From Streptomyces sp. Ncost-T10-10d (GTDB taxonomy: Bacteria > Actinomycetota > Actinomycetes > Streptomycetales > Streptomycetaceae), in assembly GCF_900091955.1 (NCBI RefSeq), contig NZ_FMDF01000073.1:1-64000 (forward strand): a DNA stretch of 64,000 bases, in the 5' to 3' direction. Below the pieces are notes generated by a model. That model saw nothing but the letters and a program-made list of their open reading frames with translations. It ran no database searches and was not told the origin of the DNA. Numbering within the stretch: position 1 is the first letter of the stretch; each line of letters begins with the position of its first letter. Both the position numbers and the translations under genes were made by a program. Of this stretch, positions 9,355 to 18,722 are shown in pieces.

Positions 9355-11445
9355 ATGCGCACCGAGGACGTCCTGGCCGCGACCGCGACCGGCCTGTGGC
9401 GCTGGGACAACGGAAGCGGGACCGTCGCGCTCGATGCGGAGGCGGCCCGGCTGCTCGAGCTGCCCATCGCTGCCGGTGTCTTCCGTGAGTCCGCAGTGCG
9501 TTCCCGCTTCCATCCGGTCGACTGGAACGAGATCTACGGGGTGGTGAATCTCGCGGTCGCCGAGGGCACCCTCGCCGAGGCCCGGCTGCGGATCGTGGAC
9601 GAAGGCGGCCGGGTGCTGCGTACCGTACGCAGCCGTTCCAAGCCGCTCCCGCCCGAGGAGCCCGGCAGCACGTCCTATGTGCTGGTCGGCACCCTTCAGG
9701 AGGTCGCCGAGCCGCAGCCCGGCACCACTGGGGCGCACACCCCCATCACCGGTGACTGGCGGCGCGCCCGCGAGGCGTTCCTGCTGGACGCGGGACGGGC
9801 GCTGGCCGAGGCCCGGTCGACCGAGGAGGTGCTGCGGGTCGCCGCCTCGCTCTCCATGCCCGGATTCTCGCCCGACGGTCTGGCGGTCTTCGGCATCGCG
9901 GGCGAACGACTGACGATCATCGGGCACCACGGGCACCGGATGGGCGACGAGGGCCCGTTCGACGACATGCCGCTGGAGACCGACTATCCGGCCGCCGAGG
10001 TCGTACGGACGGGGCAGGCCATCTATCTGCCCTCGCCCGAGGACTACAGCCGCCGCTACCCGGCCACCTGGCCGCTCGCCGGCCGTTTCGGGCGCCGCTC
10101 CTGGGCCTTTCTGCCGCTGATCGTGGCGGGGCGCACTATGGGCGCCTGGATGGCGGGGTTCCGCCACCCGGTGTCGTTCTCACCGGACGAGCGGTCCGTG
10201 CTGACGACCGTGGCCCGGATGCTCGCCCAGGCGCTGACCCGTGCCGGCGTCGCCGAGACCGAGCGGGAACTGTCGCTGGGGCTGCAGCGCTCGATGATGC
10301 CCTCCCTCGGCCCCGACATTCCGGGGATGGAGGTCGCCGCCCGCTACATCCCGACCGGCGGCGGGCTCCAGGTAGGCGGCGACTGGTACGACAAGATTCC
10401 GCTCCCCAACGGCCGCTTCGCCCTCGTCATCGGTGACGTCCAGGGCCACGATGTGCGCGCCGCGGGCCTGATGGGGCAGTTGCGGATCGCCCTGCGCGCG
10501 TACGCCGCCGAGGGGCACCGCCCGGATGCGGTGCTCTCCCGTGCGTCGCGGTTCCTCTCCGGGCTCACCGAGGCGTACGAGGACGGGGAGGAGACCGGAC
10601 CACGCTTCGCGACCTGTCTGTACGCGGAGGCCGACCCGGCGACCGGCGTCCTGGACATCGCGCGGGCCGGCCACCCCGATCCGGTGGTGATGACCGCCGA
10701 CGGGACCGCGGTGATCCGTCAGACCGAGGGTGGGCTGCCGCTCGGCGTCGAGGCGGACGCCGACTATCCGACGACGCGGCTCACCTTGGAGGCCGGAGAA
10801 ACGATCATGCTCTGTACCGATGGGCTGATCGAGACCGGCGGCCACGACATGTGGACCGGCTGGATCCGGCTGCGGCCGGTCCTGGAACGGGACACGTCCG
10901 ATCTGGAGAAGCTCGCCGACGCCCTCGTCCAGGCCGTGCACGGGCCGGCGTCGCACTACACGACCGGGCCGCTGGCGGACCGCCGGGAGGACGACATCGC
11001 GTTGCTGCTGCTGCGGCGCGACGGCGGGACGCCGAGGGAGACGGCGCCGAGGCGCACCGCACTGACCATCGCGCAGGCCGAGCCGGCGCGGGTCGCGGCT
11101 GCCCGGCAGCAGCTGCGGGAGCTGTTGCACGACTGGGCGGACCCGGAGCAGGTCGACGCGGCGGTGCTGATGATCTCCGAGATGGCCACCAATGTCCTCG
11201 TCCACACGGACGGGGACGCGGTGATGGTCGCCCGGGCGACGGGGGAGCACGGCGAGCGTCGGCTGCGGGTGGAGGTGGCCGACGGCAGCGACGAGCTTCC
11301 GCACAAGCGGCGGCCCGGGGAGATGGCTTCCAGCGGACGGGGGCTGCTGCTGATGGAGATGCTCGCCGATGCGTGGGGAGTGGATCTGCGGGGGGCTGGG
11401 AAGTCGATCTGGTTCGAGCTGTACGAGTCGGGGGCAGGGGACTGA
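9355..11445 (+). CDS. SpoIIE/RsbU-type PP2C phosphatase fused to sensor and RsbW-like ATPase domains
   Basis: A 696-residue signalling protein. An N-terminal PAS-like segment (residues ~1-110) and a GAF-like domain (~140-300) precede a PP2C/SpoIIE phosphatase domain, with metal-binding motifs GGDWYD and VIGDVQGHD. A C-terminal anti-sigma-type ATPase domain has the N box MISEMATNVLVHT and the G box GRGLLLMEMLADAWGVD. Phosphatase and kinase halves in one chain suggest control of an anti-anti-sigma (STAS) partner by both phosphorylation and dephosphorylation. Streptomycetes carry many such proteins. The partner is not in this window. Start ATG 9355 has GGGG close upstream. Confidence 0.9.
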   Translation: MRTEDVLAATATGLWRWDNGSGTVALDAEAARLLELPIAAGVFRESAVRSRFHPVDWNEIYGVVNLAVAEGTLAEARLRIVDEGGRVLRTVRSRSKPLPPEEPGSTSYVLVGTLQEVAEPQPGTTGAHTPITGDWRRAREAFLLDAGRALAEARSTEEVLRVAASLSMPGFSPDGLAVFGIAGERLTIIGHHGHRMGDEGPFDDMPLETDYPAAEVVRTGQAIYLPSPEDYSRRYPATWPLAGRFGRRSWAFLPLIVAGRTMGAWMAGFRHPVSFSPDERSVLTTVARMLAQALTRAGVAETERELSLGLQRSMMPSLGPDIPGMEVAARYIPTGGGLQVGGDWYDKIPLPNGRFALVIGDVQGHDVRAAGLMGQLRIALRAYAAEGHRPDAVLSRASRFLSGLTEAYEDGEETGPRFATCLYAEADPATGVLDIARAGHPDPVVMTADGTAVIRQTEGGLPLGVEADADYPTTRLTLEAGETIMLCTDGLIETGGHDMWTGWIRLRPVLERDTSDLEKLADALVQAVHGPASHYTTGPLADRREDDIALLLLRRDGGTPRETAPRRTALTIAQAEPARVAAARQQLRELLHDWADPEQVDAAVLMISEMATNVLVHTDGDAVMVARATGEHGERRLRVEVADGSDELPHKRRPGEMASSGRGLLLMEMLADAWGVDLRGAGKSIWFELYESGAGD

Positions 11446-11489
11446 ACCGGGTCGGCGTGTTCGCGCCCGGCGCGTGGACGGTTCCGCCC

Positions 11490-12545
11490 TCAGACGCCGG
11501 ACGGGCTGGAACGCTCTCCGCGCAGTTCGCCGAGAATGCCGAAGGCCGCCGCGCAGGCCGGCACCGCGAGCAGCATGCCCAGCAGGCCCGCCACGCTCGC
11601 GCCCGCGGTGATCGCGATCATGATGGTGGCGGGGTGCATCTGGACCGTACGGCTCTGGATCATCGGCTGGAGCACATGGCCCTCCAGCACCTGTACGGCG
11701 AGCACCACCCCCAGCGCCCACAGTGCGATCACGAATCCCCGGTCGGCGAGCGCGACCAGGATCGCGACCGCACCGGAGATGAACGCCCCGAGGTAGGGGA
11801 TGTAGGCGCCGACGAAGACCAGCGCACCGAGCCCCACCGCGCCCGGCACCCGCAGGATCAGCAGACCGACCGTGATGCAGATGGCATCGATCAGCGCAAT
11901 GAACGTGGTGCCGCGCATGAACCCCTGGACGGCTTCGAAGGCCCGCCGCCCCATGGCTTCGACCAGGTCCCCGGTACCGCGCGGGGCGACCGAGTGGGCG
12001 AGGTCCACGGCCTTGTCGGAGTCGCGCAGGAAGAAGAAGGTCAGCAGGAGGGCGAGGACGCTGGTCGCGATCAGCGAGCCGATCAGGCTGATCCCGGAGA
12101 GGAGCCCGCCCGCGGCGCTCGCGCCGAACTTCTCGACGAGCTTCTGGGCGTTGGCGACGAGATCGTCCACATTGGTGTTCTTGCTGATCCCGAAGTGGTT
12201 GATGATCCACTGCCCGGCGTCCTTCAGCGACCGGACGATCTGGTCACCGGTGTCGACGAGCGCGGTGACGACGATGTATCCGGCGCCACCGACCACCGCG
12301 ACGAGCAGGGCACAGGTGAGCCCCGCGGCCAGTGAGCGGTTCATTCCGCGGGCGGTCAGCCGGCGGTGGACCGGGCCGAGCAGTGCCGTGCCGAGCAGCG
12401 CGAGCAGAACGGGGGTGACCGCGGTCTTGAAGATGACGCACAGCCAGACCGCCACCGCGGCAACCCCGGTGACGAGGAGAACGACACCGCACCAGGCGGC
12501 TGTGCGCCGCGCACCGTCGGGCAGGAGGGGCTTTGGGGTCTGCAC
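11490..12545 (-). CDS. AI-2E family (TerC/YdiK/PerM-like) membrane permease
   Basis: A 351-residue integral membrane protein of the AI-2E exporter superfamily (PF01594). Hydrophobic segments run from GVVLLVTGVAAVAVWLCV at the N-terminus through paired helices to a C-terminal AITAGASVAGLLGMLLAV. The family's central amphipathic loop, with a repeated hydrophobic pattern, is present between residues ~90 and 180. Members have been tied to autoinducer export, ion exchange or unknown transport, so the substrate should not be assumed. GTG start 12545 follows GGGAGG. The last codons (…SSPSGV) fall inside a sequence that resembles a common Streptomyces intergenic repeat. Confidence 0.85.
   Translation of the reverse strand: MQTPKPLLPDGARRTAAWCGVVLLVTGVAAVAVWLCVIFKTAVTPVLLALLGTALLGPVHRRLTARGMNRSLAAGLTCALLVAVVGGAGYIVVTALVDTGDQIVRSLKDAGQWIINHFGISKNTNVDDLVANAQKLVEKFGASAAGGLLSGISLIGSLIATSVLALLLTFFFLRDSDKAVDLAHSVAPRGTGDLVEAMGRRAFEAVQGFMRGTTFIALIDAICITVGLLILRVPGAVGLGALVFVGAYIPYLGAFISGAVAILVALADRGFVIALWALGVVLAVQVLEGHVLQPMIQSRTVQMHPATIMIAITAGASVAGLLGMLLAVPACAAAFGILGELRGERSSPSGV
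11493..11517 (-). repeat. Streptomyces-type intergenic repeat fragment at gene end
   Basis: On the minus strand the sequence reads CCAGCCCGTCCGGCGTCTGA, which resembles, from memory, a short element (…CCGTCCGGCGTTTGAGGA…) scattered after many Streptomyces genes. Here it forms the last codons of the AI-2E gene. Assignment rests on recall, not a search. Confidence 0.4.
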
Positions 12546-12595
12546 CCTCCCACCCGATCACGGTGCAGGTGTGATGTCCACTCCGTCCGCGGGTG

Positions 12596-13552
12596 TCACA
12601 TTCCGTGGACGGCGGGCACCGTACCGAGGCGGCCGGCCTGGAAGTCCTCGAACGCCTGCTTGAGTTCGGCCTGACTGTTCATCACGAACGGCCCGTAGTG
12701 CGCCATCGGCTCGCGGATCGGACGACCGCCGAGCAGGACGACCTCCAGGTCCGGGGTGTTGCCGTCCTGCTTCTCGTCCGCGCGGACGGTCAGCGAGGAA
12801 CCGGCGCCGAAGACCGCGGTCTGCCCCATGTGGACAGGGCGGCGCTCCGCACCGACGGTCCCGCGCCCGGCGAGCACGTACGCGAGTCCGTTGAAGTCCT
12901 CGCGCCACGGCAGGGTCACCTCGGCGCCGGGACGGACGGTGGCGTGGATCATCGTGATCGGGGTGTGGGTGATGCCGGGGCCCTCGTGCCCGTCGAGCTC
13001 ACCGGCGATGACGCGGAGCAGCGCGCCGCCGTCCGGGGAGGCGAGGAGCTGGACCTGGCCGCCGCGGATGTCCTGGTAGCGGGGGGCCATCATCTTGTCG
13101 GCCTTGGGCAGGTTCACCCAGAGCTGGAGACCGTGGAAGAGACCGCCCGACATCACGAGGGACTCCGGCGGGGCCTCGATGTGGAGGAGGCCGGACCCGG
13201 CGGTCATCCACTGGGTGTCACCGTTGCGGATGGTTCCGCCGCCGCCGTTGGAGTCCTGGTGGACGAAGGTTCCGTCGATCAGGTACGTGACGGTCTCGAA
13301 GCCGCGGTGCGGGTGCCAGGGGGTGCCCTTCGGCTCTCCCGCCGCGTACTCCACCTCGCCCATCTGGTCCATCATGATGAACGGGTCGAGGTGCTTGTAG
13401 TTGATCCCGGCGAACGCGCGGCGAACCGGGAAGCCCTCGCCCTCGAATCCGCTCGGCGCCGTGGTGACGGCGAGCACGGGACGGGCCGTGGCGTCGCCCG
13501 AGGCGGCGACCTTGGGCAGGGTCAGCGGGTTTTCGACGGTCACTGCAGGCAT
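12596..13552 (-). CDS. Pirin family protein
   Basis: A 318-residue bicupin of the pirin family. The N-terminal cupin has the metal-binding pattern FIMMDQMGE and WHPHRGFETVTYLIDG (His pair), later His in LLHIEAPPE, and the conserved GLFHGLQLWVNLP. The C-terminal cupin contains ALLRVIAGELDG and PITMIHATVRPGAE. Family members have quercetinase activity or act as redox-linked regulatory cofactors; here the role is unknown. ATG 13552 is chosen for the strong GGAGGTGG site; a GTG 9 bases upstream overlaps that site. It shares direction with the AI-2E gene across 50 bases and might be co-transcribed with it. Confidence 0.9.
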   Translation of the reverse strand: MPAVTVENPLTLPKVAASGDATARPVLAVTTAPSGFEGEGFPVRRAFAGINYKHLDPFIMMDQMGEVEYAAGEPKGTPWHPHRGFETVTYLIDGTFVHQDSNGGGGTIRNGDTQWMTAGSGLLHIEAPPESLVMSGGLFHGLQLWVNLPKADKMMAPRYQDIRGGQVQLLASPDGGALLRVIAGELDGHEGPGITHTPITMIHATVRPGAEVTLPWREDFNGLAYVLAGRGTVGAERRPVHMGQTAVFGAGSSLTVRADEKQDGNTPDLEVVLLGGRPIREPMAHYGPFVMNSQAELKQAFEDFQAGRLGTVPAVHGM

Positions 13553-13647
13553 GGGAGCCACCTCCGGGATTGTCCTGAGCCCAATTTAGTTGAACAGTGA
13601 ACATCCTGCAAGGCGTCGTTCATTCCCGCACCACCCACGGCAACGAG

Positions 13648-13679
13648 AAGGGGCCCGCACCGATCGGTACGGGCCCCTT
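13648..13679 (-). terminator. Hairpin terminator downstream of the SseB-like gene
   Basis: Inverted repeat AAGGGGCCCG (13648-13657) / CGGGCCCCTT (13670-13679), whose 12-base loop CACCGATCGGTA can itself pair. It lies 16 bases beyond the stop of the minus-strand SseB gene and upstream of the pirin gene. Confidence 0.75.
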
Positions 13680-13695
13680 CCGGGGAACTCGGACG

Positions 13696-14136
13696 TCAGC
13701 CGTACATACGGCGCATCGCGAAGTCGACCATCTGCTCCACGGCCTTGGCATCGAAGACCATGCGGTGCTCGCCCTCCATGTCGAGGACGAAGCCGTAGCC
13801 GGTCGGCAGCAGATCGATCACCTCGGCCCCGGTGATCACGAAGTACTTGGACTCCTTGCCCGCGTACAGCCGCAGCTCCTTGAGGGTGGTGAACATCGGG
13901 ATCACCGGCTGCTGGGTGTTGTGGAGCGCGAGGAATCCGGGGTTGTCGCCGCGCGGGCAGTAGACCTTCGACGTCGCGAAGATCTGCTGGAAGTCCTCGG
14001 CGGACAGCGAGCCGGTGGTGAAGGCCCGTACCGCGTCCCCCAGGGACGGCGGCGAGGGCTCGGGATACAGCGGCTGCTCGCCGTAGCCGCCACCCATCTG
14101 CTGCTGTGCGCCCGGGTTCTGGTCGTAGCCGTACAT
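13696..14136 (-). CDS. SseB-family protein
   Basis: A 146-residue protein with the SseB N-terminal-type domain (PF07179). A short Tyr/Gln/Gly/Pro-rich lead (MYGYDQNPGAQQQMGGG) precedes a compact alpha/beta domain containing VYCPRGDNPGFLALH, VIPMFTTLKELRLYAG and VIDLLPTGYGFVLDME. Related proteins in enterobacteria were first noted as serine-sensitivity enhancers; the actinobacterial versions are uncharacterised and often sit near type VII secretion or core genes. ATG 14136 is preferred; an upstream ATG at 14160 would add eight residues. It is divergent from fadE. Confidence 0.8.
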   Translation of the reverse strand: MYGYDQNPGAQQQMGGGYGEQPLYPEPSPPSLGDAVRAFTTGSLSAEDFQQIFATSKVYCPRGDNPGFLALHNTQQPVIPMFTTLKELRLYAGKESKYFVITGAEVIDLLPTGYGFVLDMEGEHRMVFDAKAVEQMVDFAMRRMYG

Positions 14137-14308
14137 ACCGCAAAGAGTAATCGGACACATCAGGCCCTTGGAGGGTTGCATCTTATTACTGACGGGTAGC
14201 ATCATCGGAGAGGTCAGCTGATATACGCACCGCCAGCTCGTCGCCCGCCCGGCCCACACCCCTTCCCGGGGTGCTGCACGCCACTGCTATTGATTACGGA
14301 GCCTTCCC

Positions 14309-16135
14309 ATGGGGCACTACAAGTCGAATCTCCGCGACATCGAGTTCAACCTCTTCGAGGTGCTCGGGCGCGACAAGACGTACGGCACCGGTCCGTTCGC
14401 CGAGATGGACGTCGAGACGGCGAAGAGCATCCTCGACGAGGTCGCCCGCCTCGCGGAGAACGAGCTGGCCGAATCCTTCGCCGACGCCGACCGCAACCCG
14501 CCGGTCTTCGACCCGGAGACCAACACCGCGCCGGTCCCGGAGAGCTTCAAGAAGTCGTACCAGGCGTTCATGGACTCCGAGTACTGGCGTCTGGGCCTGC
14601 CCGAGGAGATCGGCGGCACCACCTCCCCGCGCTCCCTGATCTGGTCCTACGCGGAGCTGCTGCTCGGCTCGAACCCGGCCGTCTGGATGTACTCCTCGGG
14701 CCCGGCGTTCGCCGGCATCCTCTTCGACGAGGGCAACGAGGCGCAGAAGAAGATCGCCGAGATCGCCGTCGAGAAGCAGTGGGGCTCGACGATGGTGCTG
14801 ACCGAGCCGGACGCCGGTTCGGACGTCGGCGCGGGCCGCACGAAGGCCATCGAGCAGGAGGACGGCTCCTGGCACATCGAGGGTGTGAAGCGCTTCATCA
14901 CCTCGGGCGAGCACGACATGTCCGAGAACATCATCCACTACGTGCTGGCCCGCCCCGAGGGCGCAGGTCCGGGCACGAAGGGCCTCTCGCTCTTCATGGT
15001 CCCGAAGTTCCACTTCGACTGGACCACGGGCGAGCTGGGCGAGCGCAACGGCGTGTACGCGACGAACGTCGAGCACAAGATGGGCCTCAAGGCGTCCAAC
15101 ACCTGCGAGATGACGTTCGGCGACCAGCACCCCGCCAAGGGCTGGCTGATCGGTGACAAGCACGACGGCATCCGGCAGATGTTCCGCATCATCGAGTTCG
15201 CCCGCATGATGGTCGGCACGAAGGCCATCGCGACCCTGTCGACCGGCTACCTGAACGCGCTGGAGTACGCCAAGGAGCGCGTCCAGGGCACGGACCTGTC
15301 GCAGTTCATGGACAAGGCCGCCCCCAAGGTCACCATCACGCACCACCCCGACGTGCGCCGCGCGCTCATGACGCAGAAGGCGTACGCGGAGGGCATGCGC
15401 TCCCTCGTGCTGTACACCGCCTCCGTCCAGGACGCGATCCAGGAGAAGGAGGCCGCGGGCGAGGACGCGAAGGCGCTGCACGGCCTCAACGACCTGCTGC
15501 TCCCGATCGTGAAGGGCTACGGCTCCGAGAAGTCGTACGAGCAGCTGGCGCAGTCGCTCCAGACGTTCGGCGGCTCCGGGTACCTCCAGGAGTACCCGAT
15601 CGAGCAGTACATCCGTGACGCCAAGATCGACACGCTGTACGAGGGCACGACGGCGATCCAGGGCCAGGACTTCTTCTTCCGGAAGATCGTCCGCGACCAG
15701 GGTGCCTCGCTCAATGCCCTCTCCGAGGAGATCAAGAAGTTCCTCGCAGGTGCCCAGGGCAACGAGGAACTGTCCGGTGCGCTGGACTCGCTCGCCAAGG
15801 CGGCCGTGGACCTGGAGGCGATCGTCGGCACGATGATCACCGACCTCACGGCGACCGGCGAGGACGTCAAGAACATCTACAAGGTGGGCCTCAACACCAC
15901 CCGCCTGCTGATGGCCTCCGGCGATGTCGTCGTCGGCTACCTGCTGCTCAAGGGCGCGGCCGTGGCGGCCGAGAAGCTGCCGGCCGCCTCCGCGAAGGAT
16001 GTCGCCTTCTACCAGGGCAAGATCGCCGCCGCGAAGTTCTTCGCCGCGAACGTCCTGCCGGGCGTCTCCGCCGAGCGCGCGCTCGCCGAGTCCGTCGACA
16101 ACTCGCTGATGGAGCTGGACGAGGCCGCGTTCTAA
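14309..16135 (+). CDS. fadE: Acyl-CoA dehydrogenase (FadE5-like)
   Basis: A 608-residue FAD-dependent acyl-CoA dehydrogenase of the long form (~600 residues rather than ~380), like mycobacterial FadE5 and the DmdC-type enzymes. The N-terminal extension and helical domain are followed by the beta domain with [13 protein letters not shown] (FAD/substrate loop) and FITSGEHD. The C-terminal helical domain has [21 protein letters not shown] and [11 protein letters not shown]; the Glu in YEGT is the expected catalytic base. It oxidises acyl-CoA to 2-enoyl-CoA in beta-oxidation and passes electrons to ETF. ATG 14309 has CGGAG upstream. It is monocistronic, with a terminator downstream. Confidence 0.93.
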   Translation: MGHYKSNLRDIEFNLFEVLGRDKTYGTGPFAEMDVETAKSILDEVARLAENELAESFADADRNPPVFDPETNTAPVPESFKKSYQAFMDSEYWRLGLPEEIGGTTSPRSLIWSYAELLLGSNPAVWMYSSGPAFAGILFDEGNEAQKKIAEIAVEKQWGSTMVLTEPDAGSDVGAGRTKAIEQEDGSWHIEGVKRFITSGEHDMSENIIHYVLARPEGAGPGTKGLSLFMVPKFHFDWTTGELGERNGVYATNVEHKMGLKASNTCEMTFGDQHPAKGWLIGDKHDGIRQMFRIIEFARMMVGTKAIATLSTGYLNALEYAKERVQGTDLSQFMDKAAPKVTITHHPDVRRALMTQKAYAEGMRSLVLYTASVQDAIQEKEAAGEDAKALHGLNDLLLPIVKGYGSEKSYEQLAQSLQTFGGSGYLQEYPIEQYIRDAKIDTLYEGTTAIQGQDFFFRKIVRDQGASLNALSEEIKKFLAGAQGNEELSGALDSLAKAAVDLEAIVGTMITDLTATGEDVKNIYKVGLNTTRLLMASGDVVVGYLLLKGAAVAAEKLPAASAKDVAFYQGKIAAAKFFAANVLPGVSAERALAESVDNSLMELDEAAF

Positions 16136-16162
16136 GCCTTCTCCGCCCCAGATCGTCAACAC

Positions 16163-16198
16163 GCACCGTCACCCGGACACGCTTTCGGGTGGCGGTGC
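16163..16198 (+). terminator. fadE terminator
   Basis: A 13-bp stem (GCACCGTCACCCG 16163-16175 / CGGGTGGCGGTGC 16186-16198) with one G-U-type pair and a 10-base loop, 28 bases after the fadE stop. No long T-run follows, as is usual in streptomycetes. Confidence 0.75.
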
Positions 16199-16257
16199 TG
16201 TCGTATCAGCTGGGTACGCTGGCTGCAGCGCTCAGAATCCCGTCCATGGGAGGAACC

Positions 16258-16869
16258 ATGACCGCCGAGGCACTGCCCGACTCGCTGCACCGTCAGCCGG
16301 ACGGCTCCAGGTGGCCAGTCCCGCCAGCGGACGGCTTCACCGTGGACGAATTCTTCACGCTTGACCTCCCGCCGCACACCGAGCTGATCGACGGGAGCCT
16401 GGTCTTCGTGAGTCCGCAGCGGAATTTCCACACGCTGGCGATGTACCTGCTGGAGCAGGGGCTGCGGCAGCACGTCCCAGACGACCTGCGAGTGCGCCGC
16501 GAGATGGCCGTCGTGCTCGGCAGGCGCAACGCGCCGGAACCCGATCTCGTCGTGGTGAAAGCCGATTCCGTGGCGGGGTTGCGCCAGACCCGCTACGAGG
16601 CCGCCGATGTCCTGCTCGCCGTCGAGGTGGTCTCCCCCGACTCCGAGGACCGCGACCGCGACACCAAGCCTCACAAGTACGCGGCGGCGGGCATCGGGCA
16701 CTTTTGGCGGGTCGAAATGAGCGGCGAGCACGACCGGCCCGTGGTGTGGACGTACGAGTGCGACGCTGTGACCAAGAAGTACGTCTCCACCGGCGTCCAC
16801 CACGACCGGCTGAAGCTCTCCGTCCCGTACGACATCGACATCGACCTGACCGCAATCGACGAGTTGTAG
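16258..16869 (+). CDS. Uma2-family protein (DUF820), copy 2
   Basis: A 203-residue member of the same PD-(D/E)XK-fold family as the gene at 4,569. Motifs are FTVDEFFTLDLPPHTELIDGS near residue 25, NAPEPDLVVV (Asp of the active-site set), LLAVEVVSPDSEDRDRDTK (Glu-containing core) and KYAAAGIGHFWRVE. ATG 16258 follows GGAGGA and replaces a longer frame start at 16189 that would run through the fadE terminator. The two copies are clearly diverged, so they are not a recent duplication. Nuclease activity is possible from fold but unproven for the family. Confidence 0.85.
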   Translation: MTAEALPDSLHRQPDGSRWPVPPADGFTVDEFFTLDLPPHTELIDGSLVFVSPQRNFHTLAMYLLEQGLRQHVPDDLRVRREMAVVLGRRNAPEPDLVVVKADSVAGLRQTRYEAADVLLAVEVVSPDSEDRDRDTKPHKYAAAGIGHFWRVEMSGEHDRPVVWTYECDAVTKKYVSTGVHHDRLKLSVPYDIDIDLTAIDEL

Positions 16870-16966
16870 GCCGCCCCTCGTGGCCGTCGCCCCGGTCGCG
16901 TCACGGCATCACCCGCCCCGGGGCGACGGTGAAACCTCCCGGTCCGGCCTCGTTACAGTGAAGAAC

Positions 16967-18265
16967 ATGAGTTCCTCCCTCCGCTTCGACCGCGGTCACA
17001 CCGACGACCTGATGGCCTTCCTGATGGCCTCCCCCTCCCCGTACCACGCCGTGGCCACGGCGGCCGAGCGGCTGGAGAAGGCCGGATTCCGGCAGGTCGA
17101 GGAAACCGCGGCCTGGGACGGCACCAGCGGGGGGAAGTACGTCCTGCGCGGCGGTGCGATCGTGGCCTGGTACGTGCCGGAGGGCGCCGCGGCGCACACT
17201 CCGTACCGGATCGTCGGGGCGCACACCGACTCGCCGAATCTGCGGGTCAAGCCGCTGCCCGACACCGGTGCGTACGGCTGGCGGCAGATCGCCGTGGAGA
17301 TCTACGGCGGGACGCTGCTCAACACCTGGCTCGACCGGGACCTCGGTCTCGCCGGCCGGATCTCGCTGCGCGACGGCACGCAACGGCTGGTGAACATCGA
17401 CCGGCCGCTCCTGCGCGTACCGCAGCTGGCCGTGCACCTGGACCGTTCCGCCAACCCCGACGGCCTGAAGCTCGACCGACAGAAGCACATGCAGCCGATC
17501 TGGGGGCTCGGGGACGTCGAGGAGGGCGACCTGATCCGCTTCGTCGCCGAGGAGTCGGGCGTCGACGCCGAGGACGTGACCGGCTGGGACCTGATGCCGC
17601 ACCCCGTCGAGCCGCCCGCCTACCTGGGCCGGGACCGTGAGCTGCTGGCCGGGCCCAGGATGGACAACCTGCTCTCCGTTCACTCCGCGACCGCCGCGCT
17701 CGCCGCCGTCGCCGGGCAGCCGGACGCCGAACTTCCGTACATCCCGGTCATGGCCGCCTTCGACCACGAGGAGAACGGCTCGCAGTCCGACACCGGCGCC
17801 GACGGACCGCTGCTCGGCACGGTCCTGGAACGCTCGGTGTTCGCCCGCGGCGGTACGTACGAGGACCGTGCCCGCGCCTTCGCCGGGACCGTCTGTCTCT
17901 CCTCGGACACCGGTCACGCGGTCCACCCCAACTACGCCGAGCGCCACGACCCGACCCACCACCCGGTGGTCAACGGCGGACCGATCCTCAAGGTCAACGT
18001 CAATATGCGGTACGCGACCGACGGCAGCGGCCGGGCCGTGTTCGCGGCGGCGTGCCAGAAGGCGGACGTGCCGTGGCAGACGTTCGTCTCCAACAACTCG
18101 ATGCCGTGCGGCACCACGATCGGCCCGATCACCGCCGCCCGGCACGGCATTCAGACCGTGGACATCGGCGTCGCGATCCTGTCGATGCACAGCGCCCGTG
18201 AACTGTGCGGTGCGGACGATCCGTATCTGCTGGCCAACGCGATGACGGCGTTCCTGGCGGGCTGA
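16967..18265 (+). CDS. M18 family aminopeptidase (aspartyl aminopeptidase-like)
   Basis: A 432-residue zinc metallopeptidase of family M18. Ligand and catalytic motifs appear in order: GAHTDSPN (His and catalytic Asp), GPRMDNLLS (bridging Asp), AAFDHEENGS (Glu pair), SSDTGHAVHPN, and the final SMHSARELC (zinc His). It removes acidic or neutral N-terminal residues from peptides as a large tetrahedral oligomer in the cytoplasm. ATG 16967 is used because it gives the conserved MSSSLRFDRGHTDDLMAFL; a GTG at 16958 is possible. Probably its own transcription unit, followed by a small membrane-protein gene 104 bases on. Confidence 0.92.
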   Translation: MSSSLRFDRGHTDDLMAFLMASPSPYHAVATAAERLEKAGFRQVEETAAWDGTSGGKYVLRGGAIVAWYVPEGAAAHTPYRIVGAHTDSPNLRVKPLPDTGAYGWRQIAVEIYGGTLLNTWLDRDLGLAGRISLRDGTQRLVNIDRPLLRVPQLAVHLDRSANPDGLKLDRQKHMQPIWGLGDVEEGDLIRFVAEESGVDAEDVTGWDLMPHPVEPPAYLGRDRELLAGPRMDNLLSVHSATAALAAVAGQPDAELPYIPVMAAFDHEENGSQSDTGADGPLLGTVLERSVFARGGTYEDRARAFAGTVCLSSDTGHAVHPNYAERHDPTHHPVVNGGPILKVNVNMRYATDGSGRAVFAAACQKADVPWQTFVSNNSMPCGTTIGPITAARHGIQTVDIGVAILSMHSARELCGADDPYLLANAMTAFLAG

Positions 18266-18369
18266 GTCTCCCCCGCTCCGACCGCAGCCCCGGGCATGGT
18301 CGTTGCCGGGCCGGGTACGCGATCCGTACACCGGCCCGGAACCGCCGGGCCGTCGAGGAGGCGGGATTC

Positions 18370-18591
18370 ATGGGACTCGGAGGATGCATCATCCTCATCG
18401 GTGCCGGGGCGATACTGGCCTTCGCCACCGACTGGAAGATGGACACCGTCGACGTCGGCCTGGTCGGCTGGATCATGATGATCGTCGGCATCGTCGGGGT
18501 CTTCGTCTACTCAAGCATCGCGCGGCGTCGCCGGATGGTCGTGCCGCCCAGTACCACTGTCGTGTCCGAGGACGAGCGCCGCTACCCCTGA
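18370..18591 (+). CDS. Small membrane protein (DUF6458-like)
   Basis: A 73-residue protein with two predicted membrane helices: GCIILIGAGAILAFAT, then after the short charged loop DWKMDTVD a second, VGWIMMIVGIVGVFVYSSI. The cytoplasmic tail is Arg-rich (IARRRRMV) and then polar. This hairpin arrangement matches a family of short actinobacterial membrane proteins of unknown function (DUF6458). ATG 18370 follows a clear GAGGAGG ribosome-binding site, which supports it as a real gene despite its size. No operon partner is obvious. Confidence 0.8.
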   Translation: MGLGGCIILIGAGAILAFATDWKMDTVDVGLVGWIMMIVGIVGVFVYSSIARRRRMVVPPSTTVVSEDERRYP

Positions 18592-18722
18592 CCCGCGGTG
18601 CCGGTCAGGTCGCGCTCCGCCGACCGGGCGTGACCCGTCGTCGACCCCTCGGATCCCCCGATATTCTGGGACTTGTCCCGAGCCCCACCTCGGGCGTATC
18701 CCGCCCGGAAGGGGAGACACTC

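Noticed and set aside
7581..9488. Long plus-strand open frame of 635 codons opposite aspS
   Set aside because: Val/Leu/Asp/Gly-rich composition typical of the GC-skewed antisense frame of a real gene; no start signal or family motif.
14294..16162. Long minus-strand open frame of 622 codons opposite fadE
   Set aside because: Shadow frame of fadE with biased composition.
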